NCBI GenBank assembly: GCA_947561715.1
Contig: OX387204.1
Span: forward strand, 18,295,001-18,359,000
Length of the DNA stretch: 64,000 nucleotides
Origin: Ascidia mentula
Lineage: Eukaryota; Chordata; Ascidiacea; Phlebobranchia; Ascidiidae
Direction of reading: 5' to 3'
Positions 37,846-49,083 of this stretch are shown here, piece after piece; positions within the stretch are counted from its first letter, which is position 1; each line of letters begins with the position of its first letter. The position numbers were made by a program, and so were the translations under genes. Under the pieces are notes generated by a model. The model was not told the DNA's origin. It did no database searches and worked only from the letters and a program-made list of their open reading frames with translations.

Positions 37846-40215
37846 TCAAAATAAGCTGGTGGGCAAGCGCAGTGTAAACCTAATCACCAATAGTGATTGG
37901 ACAATAATTGAACTAACGACCATTTTAAGTCCGCCTGGAACGCTTGGAAATTTGGATATGACACTCAAAATTTATTACATCATGGAATAAAACTTTCGTG
38001 TTTATAAATCAAATGTTATTGGAATATAGGCCTGTATCATTACTCGTATGGTTTTACATAGAGTATTTTTTGCGGATCTACGTGCTTTGATGGCATAGGA
38101 AGGTATTAAACAAAACCCACTAAAATCTGTGTTATATACTCTCAGAAAACAAGCGACATGTTAAGATTCGTTTACAAAGTTCGCAACTTCAAGTACAACA
38201 GCCAAGTAGTAAATAGGATGTCCTATCGACCTTACTGGGAGATATCTTGTGACTACAACGAGTCGAAAATGTTGAACAGGAACATTAAAGTCGATGCTGG
38301 GCCTGCGTTGACCAAAATAGCGTAAGTTGGACATATTTTGCCGATATTCTTTGATATTAGTTTTTAGATATCGATAAAAATGAACCTAACAACTTTTTTA
38401 ATAGAAAGGAAAAGTTCGACGCCTCACAACATGGAATTGGCAACTTCACCATCAGCTTTGAGTTGTTTGATGACGAGCAAATGAAAACGCCTCTTACATC
38501 AAATTCGATCGTCAGCGTTCCTCAATATATTTTCGCAAAAGTGGATCTCATCGCCCACAAGAAATTAGATTTATTGGTGAGAACGAACTTAAACGTTTCC
38601 CTGAAAAACAAAGTCTTCTGAAGCGCTGGATGGCGTGTTAAGCACATAAAATGTTGGATGTTTAGGCTATGGGCAGGTTTGCTACGCCTTCCTTATTTCT
38701 ATGATTTGTCTTTATTTGTGACTGAGCGTCCTTATTTTCGATATGTTTTGGCTCAAACACCGTTAAGTTTTGGCATATTCCGTTATCAGTCAATCATTCC
38801 TCTACCATTTTATATCGCGAGTAAAACAGTATTTTATGTTTTAAAATGCCGTTTAAATTTATGGCAAAATGAAATTTTTCCGTCGTCCTTTTATTTGGTT
38901 TCACGTCAATGGTAGCCATGGCTAAAGAACTTACACAAAAACATATTTTAAATTTTCGAAGCTCTTATATTGAAGTTATTTTATATTATTACATTTTGAA
39001 TATTACAGTTGAAAAGCTGATGGATCACAAGAGGGAAAAATGTTGGAAGAAATGAAAGATATGAACTCATCAGAGAAAGGTAAAAAAATAAAATCTGGCT
39101 TCACCATCACGCAAATTCGAAGCTTAATTTTGTGCTTTTGCATGATACACTTTACCATATTTGCCGCATCCACAAGCAAATGTAAATGAAAATATGCTGA
39201 AGAATTTTTCAGGTAACGTTTGGGTTAATACTGTTTCTCAGCTGCAAAGTTGAACACGAGACTGAAACTGAAGACACGATTGTGGTGACGAGAAATTATC
39301 AACCGATCTACGCCACCTTCAAGTTTCGTTCATTCGTTTGGATGAACGTGTCTGAAAACAACAATCCCTGTACGCTCACTGCTACGTGCAATTATGTGAC
39401 AACATCAACACCGTCTGCACACAACCGGTAAGGTAATATATTTTTCAATGAAAATCATATATTAATAATTCTGCAGGTGCAAATACCTAGTACATCCGGT
39501 AAGATATCCATATCCTGCTATGTATCAGATTGTTCATGATCACAAATGTGAGCTTAAATAACAAAAATGCATCTTTTGCTTTCTTCTCACAGGATTGCTC
39601 ACGTGGACGCAAACGTCGATCTGTGGATCCTGGTTTAAAGGAAGTCATATCGGTTGGACCTTTCTATGTTTCGGTTCCGGATCTGTGTGGAAAAGTGAGT
39701 TAGGACGAATGAAGTCTCTGTAGGCAAATTGTGGAATATTAATGATCTGCTGTCTAAAGTTCGGCATCTTTTGTAACATTTTAACGAGTCTTGAGTATCA
39801 GAAAATTCCCATTTAGAAATTTGCAAAACTAGGTTAATTTTTGACGTCTTGACCACAAAAATAGATTTCCTTTTTTATTGGTAATTTGTGTAGGAAAATG
39901 GAGGGTGCTCTGATTTCTGCAACATCAAAAATGGACTTGTGTATTGTTCTTGTTTTAAAGGACGCTACCTCGCCGGAGATGATGAAACGTGCGCAGGTAA
40001 ATGTACTGTGTATGGTCATTTAAATGTATTAACTTACAAAAACATAAACCTGTAATAATTTTAATGAAGATGTAGAAAAATCGATGACAATCAAAGATTT
40101 CCTGAGTTGGGAAGGTTTTGCTGTCGGAGTCATCGTTGTTTTACTTGTCGCTCTGTTGGGAGTGGCCATTGTAGGGACTACCGGGGTCTTGAGTCGCCAA
40201 TCGTTTGACATCTGA

Positions 40216-43200
40216 ACAGTAGATACGACCCTAAAGTCTCGCCGGATGGCAGACGAAACGTTGGTTTCCAATAAACACTTTAGAAACTAAGTGCCAGAAG
40301 AGCAATTCCGATTAATTAAGTAGATACGACATATGGCACGTGTATATATTGTTGCAACTCATGACATTGTATTAACCAATTAGCAACCATAACACCAATG
40401 CATTATCCATTTGTACGGTTTCAAATACATCTTACCATGATAAACACTGGTGAGCTGCAGACAAAGCCAATGTTTTAAGTTGATAAATCTCAGCAGTCCA
40501 GCTTTGTTGTGACATATAAATATCTTGCCAAATGGTGACTATACAGGTTTAACCCGCCTGAACCCGACCAACGTGGAAACACTGCCACCAAGCACAGGCT
40601 AAAATGAACAGTGCCGTCAGGTGAAAGTAGGAATCGAGTTTGTGAACTTAACACTGCATATTTACTCGGTCGCCGAGCTTTGTACACAGTGTGGCGCTAG
40701 CATTTGTCCACCATATACCCAGACCCATATACCCAGAAGAAAACCTGATCGGAATTCGTGTCCATGATGTCCTGGGTACAAATCTCGGTGTGGTCAAAAA
40801 AGAAAAAAAAACTCATCCATATTCTAAGTAGAAAACCTGGTTTACATGCATAGTAAAACGTGGGTTCAAGCATCAACGTAGGCAACAAAACCGTTGCACC
40901 TACGACTGGAGATTTTTCGACGTGTTAGCCAATAAGTACAATGGTCAGCTAACAAGGAATGTATAAGGAAAAAATATAGCAAAGCAAAGTGCAATGTTAG
41001 TTAACAATGGGTTTGATGCAAAAAGAAACATCTCACATTTGACACATAATCGAACATAGAAATCGTACCACATATAAATCCCACAACTTGGTTCCACCAA
41101 ACTGAAATCGATGATGTCGCGCGAGAGCCGACAATCTGCTGCGTTTGTTTTAATTATTTATCAAACCGAGCACGACAAAAACATAGCCTACATTTGGTGA
41201 ATATGTACAGTTTTGTTGCGGCAAGACCATAGCAATGCATTTCTTTTTTCGCGGTGTTCGTTTAGGAACCCGTGCAGTTGACGATGTTTGCAATCCACAG
41301 CCATTTGCGTATATCTGATAAACTAAACGTGTTGTATTGACTATGTCAATTCCAAAATTACCATTCCACAAAGCTTTCTGATGCATGTTACGTACGTTGA
41401 AGGCACATAACCAATAACAAAATGTTTAATAGATTCATGTTCATTTGAAAACCCACGATTTTCAGGCATTACCGAAACTTTTGATGTAATTTTAAATCAT
41501 TTCAGAATTTAGCAGTGGTCATACAAAACAAAAATATTTGCCCCTCTTTCTTATCCATCTTCCGATGTAAACCTGATTCGGGCACTCGATTCAAATTAGA
41601 AACCGTCCTGTCCCAGCCGTCTAATCTGTCGCGTTTCCCCTTTGATGGCGACAAATATGTTTGCGCACGAAAAAGCACGAAGTCGAAGGTGTAAATGAAA
41701 AGTTGCAGTTTGTGAATGAAAGCATGTAGTGAAACCGTGTAGGAAGAACATGCAAGCAAGGTAGGATATCATGTGTGTCAAGTGGTTGGCATTTGTTATA
41801 AGGAAACTTTTTATTTATTTTTCTTATCTGACGAAAGATTGGAAAATCTTTATGCTTTAACAATTGCAGCATAACCACTGTACGAACATATTTCATGTAG
41901 AAGTATTTACCAAATTTCACGTTCTTCATTGGAAAATCAAAAGATTTCGCACCAAAACTGTTTCCATTGCAAACAGCTGCTGACCGTGCCGCGAAAACAG
42001 CGCATTCCACGTGGTAAATACTGTAATTATGACGTTTAAAATGGTCTGGCTCTCGATTATGACGTCATCCACAAAAGGAGCAATTAGTAGAACGCCAATT
42101 GTTCGAGACAATTAAACAGAATATGGTGGGCGACTGCCTACCCTTTAGTTTTCTAAACAGCGGCTAAATTAGGAAAATTTTTGCGAAAGGTCATTTCGCA
42201 AAACAGATACGAAGTCAGGAGTGTTTTTCCATGGTTGTTCAACGGTCAGCAAATATACGGTTGGAGTTAAGCCATCGCTTTCTGCAGAAACAGGTTCAGT
42301 GTCAGTTACAACACTAAGCTACGCAGAAAAAACGGTATTTTGAGCAGTCCTCCACACAAATGTTTATGCAACACCATCTGAATAAATTAGGATGTAATGG
42401 ATATTCCATAGCAACGGTTCGCGTGTCCGGTAATTTGGCAGCAGTGCAGTTTCACATGATTGTTTCACGGGCGTATCAATATAAACCCTACTGTTGGTTT
42501 AGTCTTTTGCACGTGGTTTTGTCGATCAATGAATAATACATCGTCAACCCATAGCCTCGGCGTGAATTGCAAATTAAGTGTGTGGGTCGTATACAGAAAC
42601 CGCAACAGTCGGAAACATTTCAACCGCGAAATGTACGTTCAATTTGCTTATACTTGTGTTTATTTCAACTTTTAAGACAGACAAGGACATCACGGGATTA
42701 TTCAAAGTATTTAGGTTTATTTTTCGGGGATTCTCCCCAGTTTTTGTGGAAGCGTTTAGTGCCAAGTTAACTTTTTCTGATGTTTGGCCCTTTTAATGTC
42801 ATAAGAAATTTCCGTTAGTTTTGGGCGGTATGGGCGTCGCACTTTGTTGATAAATTGTTTACATTTCAACTCGTGTTCAACGTCGCGATGTGGGCGTCCC
42901 GTCGGTCCACTTCGTTTTTAATTGAACTTGGTTGGCAAAAACCTTTGGTGGAGCATCAGTAAATTTTGAACCTTTTTTGATGCTTGAGGTGCCAAAAACC
43001 TTTGGTGAAGCTTCTTTGCATGTTTGAATTCCCCTCCCATATATGCAATAGAGTCGACAGTGTTTTCAGTGTGTTGCAGATTGGGGCAATGTTTCTATCC
43101 AATACAGGTCTCATCAGTGCAGCGTTGGTGTGATTATAACGATCTTGCCAGTTAAATATCCAAGCAAGCAACACTCTCCTTTTGTATTTGCATTACACTG

Positions 43201-44993
43201 CCAAATATATTTTGCATACACTTGCGATTTGGGGTTAAGCAAATTGCTCTTTACTGAATATGAAACGTTTCATCCTATTGGTAACAACAAACTAACACAG
43301 GTTTTTGACATAAATTAAATTTTTCTTCGCTGTTTGCGAAAACCGAAAAATGCGCTGCAGTCAAGTTTTTCTGACCGGGCTCCGAATTGGGCAAAATTCA
43401 GATCAAAGAATGTTTTCCGTATTGGTGCAAGGAAGAAGATATATTTATCAGATTGGAATATCGCATGTCGTAAGGTGTTTGCCAGACTCGTTAAACCACT
43501 TATCTCATCATTAAGTGGAAGCAAGACCGAACTTCAGTGAGAATGGGCTTTTTTGGTAATCTTCTTGTATGTGGCGTCTGTGGGTTTAATTGAGTTGCAT
43601 TGGATCGCAGCATGGTAGTTACGATCATATTGGGAATTAAAACAGAATACGCGTAAGTTTCTATTGGCGATGACCATGTAAATAATCTTAGGATCGTTGA
43701 TTACGAATGATTTGTCTTGGTTGAGTTTTAAAGCAAGAATGGAATTTGAAGTTTAAAAAATGTTTAGTACGATTTTCAGATACAGCTAAGTCACAACTAG
43801 GTTAGCGCAGCAACTTACTCTTGCGAATATTTTAAAGGTAAACTTTGCGTTTTCGACAAAATTTATCCAGATTCATGATAAAATGTCGGCTTATTGTTTG
43901 AGTATTATTTGAAAGAATAATGCTTTTGTCATTTTGTAATTGGTCACTTTGTTTACAGAGAGATGCTTGAAACTCAAACCAATTGGACCCAATCAAATTG
44001 ATACATCGCCGTTTAAATATCGTTTGATAAACTGTATACAGTATACGTACACGTACACGTTTGAATATCCTTTAAAAATGCTTTGCTTTGGGAAACGGCC
44101 GAGATTAAAGGGTGTTGTTCCTTCGATTCTGCCCTGGAGCACTTTGTGGAACTGACAAGAAATCGCGACGAGGTTTGCGACAATAGCGCGCACTGGGCGT
44201 TAAATGTTTTTACCGCATTTATTACGTGTGGCGACGTCGACTTTGAATGGAATTGTGTATCGTGTGGCAAGAGGCGGCTTGATTTATTGAGACCGATTTC
44301 AGACGGTGCGTTGTGATGGAGTGCGTTTCAAATGGCAACAGACACCTGCAGAGAAGGTTGTACTTGCGCTGTGTTTTTACAAAATTAGTTTTTCGACTGT
44401 TGAGTTTTACTTGCTCTACGCTCAGGGGAGTAGACCTAGATTCTGGAAGGTGTTTACACGCTTTAATATTCACGTGTTGAAAAGAATAGGATTAGAAGCC
44501 GACAAGTTGTTTTTAAACAACGTAGCGAAAAATACATTTGTTTTTGAACTCGAGATGTTGCTTGGTTTGCAGTCTTTTAAAGATTGGCGTTCGTAATGCG
44601 ATTTAACAGGGAAAGCGTATTTAGACAAGTTCCATAATTTTGCCAGAATCTATCTCTCTACTGAGCATTGTCATTACTGCCAGCGCCACCAATTTATTTC
44701 CATATTGCAAGTTCCCGTACAGCTTGTGTTTACTTGCATTTTCGTATTTGCACAAACTGATGACGCCCGAGCAGGCGAAATCGACTTTTCAGTGTGTATA
44801 ATGTAACTTCAGAAAGTTTCAAATTATTGCAGACATATTTAGTTTTGGTTTATTTTGAATACCCGGAAGAATTTAAACTGCTTGAAAACTCAAACCTTTT
44901 TCTTTAATCCGGTTATTTATTTCACCCGTATGTTACGCAAAATATAATCTGTTTTCTTTTTGGAAATATCCAGGTAAACTCGTAGTAGTCAAC
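40216..44993. other. Intergenic, 4.8 kb, no assignable gene
   Basis: It holds the gene C poly(A)-type AATAAA (40270-40275), a SINE fragment near 43085-43135 (caggtctcatcagtgcagc), and scattered open frames without domains or convincing splice sites. The largest plus-strand frames are 43334-43540 and 44306-44596. I see no recognisable gene. Confidence 0.4.
44306..44596 (+). other. Unassigned open frame
   Basis: A 96-codon frame with a fairly protein-like composition (VLALCFYKISF, RFNIHVLKRIGLEADKLF). No domain or homology is recognised, no flanking exon was found, and codon use is not distinctive. It could be a relic of a mobile element or chance. Not recognised. Confidence 0.2.
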
Positions 44994-47900
44994 ATGCTGT
45001 TTTTCACAATATTCGTATGTTCCCTACTGATGACGTCATTACCTCGTTCAAGTGACGCCCAATTGGTTGTTATCGGCGGTCGCCATAACAACTTTACGTA
45101 TAGGGACTATGAAAGAGAACTGCTCGTTCCTTCGATCGGTGAGCGCTTAAGATTGAAATATTGTCGTTATCATTACTTTTCGTATAACTTAACGATAATA
45201 AACATAGCATGTTTTATCCCAGTTTTAACTTACTTTTTACATCAAGTGAAGTTGCATTTCTGGGATGCCCTGGATTTTCGAAACCTTAAATGACCCGAAC
45301 AATTAGGAGATTTTTTCAAATTATTATTTTTCCAACAGAATAGCGATATTATGTTGTTCAACTTTTTATTTGTTTCCAGTAAACGTTCAATGCTTACCAA
45401 ATGCAATGTGCATTACCTTGAGTAAGAAGTGGCTGCAAAATCGCTGGGAAATCGATGATTTTAAACGTGTGGCGCTGATAGAAACATGCGACCAATCAAA
45501 GGACACCAACCGCACGCACGTGACCTTGTGCACTGAAGCGCATCAGCTGACCACGTGCGGTACAACTTTTACAGTGGTAAGTTTAATAAAGCGTACATTC
45601 CACGGTTGTATGATCGCCTAGATAATTGGTTTAAATTCGAAATCGGTTATAAACCCACATTTCAAAAGGGACCTTATAAAAAAGCAATTGCAATAAAGGT
45701 CTTTATTTGTACCAAGCGGTTGCCAAAGATTAACTAAAAACCAATAGATAGACGAACTAAACCTTTTGGTCGCTTTCACAACAAACTATTAACAGAACGA
45801 CACCCACGTGATTTACTCGAATAATGTGACGGTAAAAACTGACCTCGTCCCTGGCACGGAAGTGACGTACAGACGCACGTTGCCATGGAAATGTGTGTAT
45901 CCGGTTCGGTTGTTGGTTGGGGTTCAGTTCATTCCTCTGATCAGGTCAGAATTTATTTGAACATTTTTATTGTGCTGTAAGTTTATAAATTACGTGCTCA
46001 CAAGTTTGTTTGTATTTGAATTAAGTTTTCTTTGACCTGTCTTTTGTACGAGGGTATATGATAATACCTAAATGATTTGCTTGTGTGGCATTTCTCAATG
46101 TATTTTTCGCGCTTCTTTCGTCAATTTTGTGTTTTTAATTTAGCCCATTGAGTTGCCGTTTTGCTTTAGTGTTTCATATACTATTAAATGTATGCCTTTA
46201 TTTTAACAAAATATTTTTTGAGTATTTTTCACAGCTCAATTGTATATTTGATAGCTTAGGCCGTTGTATTTGCCTGGAGTAATTTTCATGAATTCGTTTT
46301 TTTCGTAGTTCAGTAACTGAGTTTATCGGGGAGAAATCAAGTGAAGGTATTTTCCGAGCCGCCATGTTTATGTTCAAAGACGAGAGTTACTCTTCAATAT
46401 ACGAATACGCACCATCGCTTCAAATGGATGACCGGTAGATACGGATACGTTTTGACACTTTTTTTTGTTTAGTGTGCGCTGAATTTAATAAAACATTTTT
46501 GTTACAGCGCGTCTTACAATGGTGTTGTCACAATATTAGGCATGGCGTTGTCAATTTACACTAAAGGTTATATTAAAAAAACTAAATTTCTTGTTACAAA
46601 TCTTGATGGAAATAACCCTAAAAAGAAAAACTGGTCACAAAGCTCAAGGTTATTGTTGAATTTTTAGAATTCGTGTCCGAGTCCAACTTGTTCAAGGTCC
46701 GGGTGCGGCCAAAGTTCAAGTGACCAGATGTTGGGCTACACCGGCGGCACTAGATGGCGGCAACGAGCTTAGTGAATACGAATTGATAAAAAATCAGTAA
46801 GTTGTGTCAGCGGTCGATTGGCAATAGCCCATATATAAAGTAGAAAAAGGGTGATGGGCAGCATTGGTCAAGGCGCCCGACCCATGTACTAAGTAGAAAC
46901 CTGACCGAGATAACACAAGTTCGAATTCTGGTGTTGAGCTAAAAACTATAGAAAAACTATACAACCAGAAATTTATCTTGGCCGAGGTTTGTTTTTCTTC
47001 GATCCTGCGCAAAAAAATTATAAAATTCTTTCGGGACTGAGAGCTAAAGTCAGTATATAGTGCAAAATGTTTCGACCTATAGGCCTAACATCTCATTAGC
47101 GCAGTTGGTGACTGTAGCACTGGACCAGCTTTTAAACCAGCAGACACAGATTTCCACTTTGTGGTCAACGTCAATCCGTTGGATAACCAACTTTGTACCA
47201 AACAACAGAGACGAACCACCGTGGAGCGCACTGTGGCCAAACGACTGCTCGGTATCCAATTGTACTTTAGGGACTTAATATATACACACGTACATAATGA
47301 GCCCCATTTGCAATGGATATTCGATCTTACAGTTGTCCGTCTCCAATCTCGTACAATGCCGATGTTAATGTTGTATCCAACGGCGAGGAACGTCACGCCA
47401 CTTGGGAATCAAATGTATTTCGTTTCGTTGATTTCCCCAACGTATATCTTCACTGTTCATTGAAAGTTTGCTTCGACGGAGCAAGTTGTGCAAAGGTAAC
47501 GTTATATTACATTTACACAACAGTCGGTTTTCGGTACTGAATCGTTACTCCAGTTGTAAACAACGTTCTTTACATCACAATTTAAACAAATGTTCCTTTG
47601 TGAAGGAACGGCTAATCAATTCGAAGAAAATATCTTTATAAACACTTGTGGGCTTTTATTTCACGAATATTCATTTTGTTGCCATTACGAATCGCTATGG
47701 TAGGGTATTGGTATGTCGTAAACATAAAACAAACGGTTAACCACTTAGCTTAGATGGATTTATAAAATCACCTTCCATATAAACACTACGCTATGGTTTT
47801 GAGCACAGACATGCGACGGGAACATGTTTTCGTCGCTAAACCGCCGAAGACGTCGCGATCTCAATGTCGACAACGTGGTGGTGTCTTTGGGGCCATTGAA

Positions 47901-48627
47901 ACCCGGAAGCGACGTACCCACGGTCGGTAAGACTATGACGCCAACGACCACCGTTGAAAGTCGCGAGAATGTGAAGAAAGATGAAGTTTACCTCCTGGGA
48001 CTTCCCCGTAAGTAACGACATCAAATTGCTGACAATTAGAAAGGTTTATTATGGATGACGGCTGTAAGACCATTATAAACTTACAGTGCCATCAGTGTTT
48101 GTGCGAAGCGCTGAACATGCAGTCCTTGTTAATTACGAAACCGATTTCATCCAAGCGGGCGTAGTCTTTGGGCAAATACGACAGTAATCCTTAAGCCTGC
48201 GCTTGTTTAAGCTAACTTACTTCCTCACTACATACAGGCCTAAAAACCATAAAGAAGGTGCTCCACGCCCTCTGTTTTTACAAACACATGTACCTATGCC
48301 TACCAAGTATATGCAAGTTGCCCTTTACGAAAATGCGGTTGATAGAGATATTTTAAACTCCGTCTGCGCGCAATGAAAAGTCGACCGTCCAGTTCAGCAG
48401 GTTAATAAACGCACAACACTTTTACAGGTATCGCTGTGTACATCATTATCATCGTACTTGTGGTGGCCACCCTTGCATTGATACTGGTTTCAGCAATATG
48501 CGTTGTGCGGAGAACCAAAGCGCACAAAAAAATAATCCTGACGTCATCGACGAATGACGTCGACCGGTCTTCGGTGAGAGTGACGTCATACTCGGAACAC
48601 CGATCTGTTGTCATGCCCACCGGTTGA
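44994..48627 (+). CDS. ZP-domain transmembrane glycoprotein (gene D)
   Basis: Eight exons give 435 aa: 44994-45138, 45380-45576, 45796-45944, 46309-46434, 46668-46796, 47333-47495, 47809-48007, 48428-48627. Residues 1-22 are a signal peptide (MLFFTIFVCSLLMTSLP). The ZP-N starts around residue 52 (CLPNAMC, then ALIETC, LTTC). The ZP-C contains RCWATPAALDGG, YELI and HCSLKVC. A strong furin-type site RRRRRD lies at about 315-319, followed by a linker and a TM helix at about 371-395 (YIIIIVLVVATLALILV) with a roughly 40-residue tail. An earlier in-frame donor at 47926 would give a 408-aa form. There are no CUB or EGF modules, so it is a different subfamily from genes A-C. Tunicate egg vitelline coats contain ZP proteins, which is one plausible role. 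Confidence 0.88.
46805..46985 (+). repeat. tRNA-derived SINE in a gene D intron
   Basis: attggtcaaggcgcccgac resembles box A and agttcgaattctggtg resembles box B, about 45 nt apart, followed by an A-rich tail region. A weakly similar minus-strand sequence lies near 40700-40840. Confidence 0.5.
47060..47290 (+). repeat. SINE-like element in a gene D intron, Lys-tRNA-like head
   Basis: cattagcgcagttggtgac, agcactggaccagcttttaa and accagcagacacagat resemble a tRNA-Lys(UUU) D arm and anticodon arm. The body (tttccactttgtggtcaacg) matches the 12.5- and 36.9-kb copies. Confidence 0.6.
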
Positions 48628-49083
48628 GTTTTGTGCACACCCCTGTGTTTTTGATACAATTATTGTGACCCTATCGTGTATTGCCATGTTGCTTTTATTG
48701 CTTTGAGACTCGTTGAAGCTGTTTGTGCGAAAAATCTTTTCATTGTGCGTACTTTGCGAATAATACAATGCTTTGTTTGATATATTTTTCAGTCTATAAA
48801 GCATTCAAGAACAGCAAAAACCCACTTATTTGTGAATATGCTTTTAAAGTTGTTTTGTAAGCATACCATATATGGCAACATTTGAAACTTTATCATAACG
48901 GTAAAAACCTTCACAATAAGTGTTGCATTATTTCCATAAAAAGCAAGACATAATGAAATAAATACAAAAAAACAATTCTTCAAATCAAAACTTGAAATAA
49001 ATAATTCACCTGACTTGAAAACCTGCCTTTTCTGTTGGAAGTTTAATAACAAAAACATTTTTGCCACAAAGTTTGATGCCTTG

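Larger units (their letters stand above)
34475..40215 (+). pseudogene. Broken CUB-CUB-ZP-EGF-TM paralogue (gene C)
   Basis: All fourteen exons of gene B are present in order: 34475-34520, 34683-34846, 35171-35327, 35521-35711, 36179-36326, 36723-36771, 37228-37393, 38146-38321, 38405-38576, 39009-39079, 39242-39427, 39593-39694, 39894-39996, 40070-40215. Three lesions argue that it is not a working full-length gene. The conserved ZP-C cysteine codon TGT is TGA at 39018-39020. The ZP-C exon 39242-39427 is 186 nt against 187 in both relatives, because one base is lost near 39358. The donor after 35711 reads gcaacc in place of gtaagt. The signal peptide (MNFIFLSGLLLTWVA), both CUBs, furin-type site, EGF and TM are otherwise preserved, so inactivation is recent. 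Assembly error remains possible. Confidence 0.8.

Noticed and set aside
39018-39020. Selenocysteine replacing the ZP cysteine in gene C
   Set aside because: A second independent lesion (one-base loss) and a lost donor in the same gene point to decay.
40233-40290. Hammerhead-like gacgaaacgttgg after gene C
   Set aside because: CTGATGA is not present (gccggatgg instead) and no stem II could be drawn, so at best a mutated relic.
41502-42111. Overlapping minus-strand frames of 60-129 codons
   Set aside because: No domain, no consistent splice sites, and several frames are open at once, as expected by chance in AT-rich DNA.
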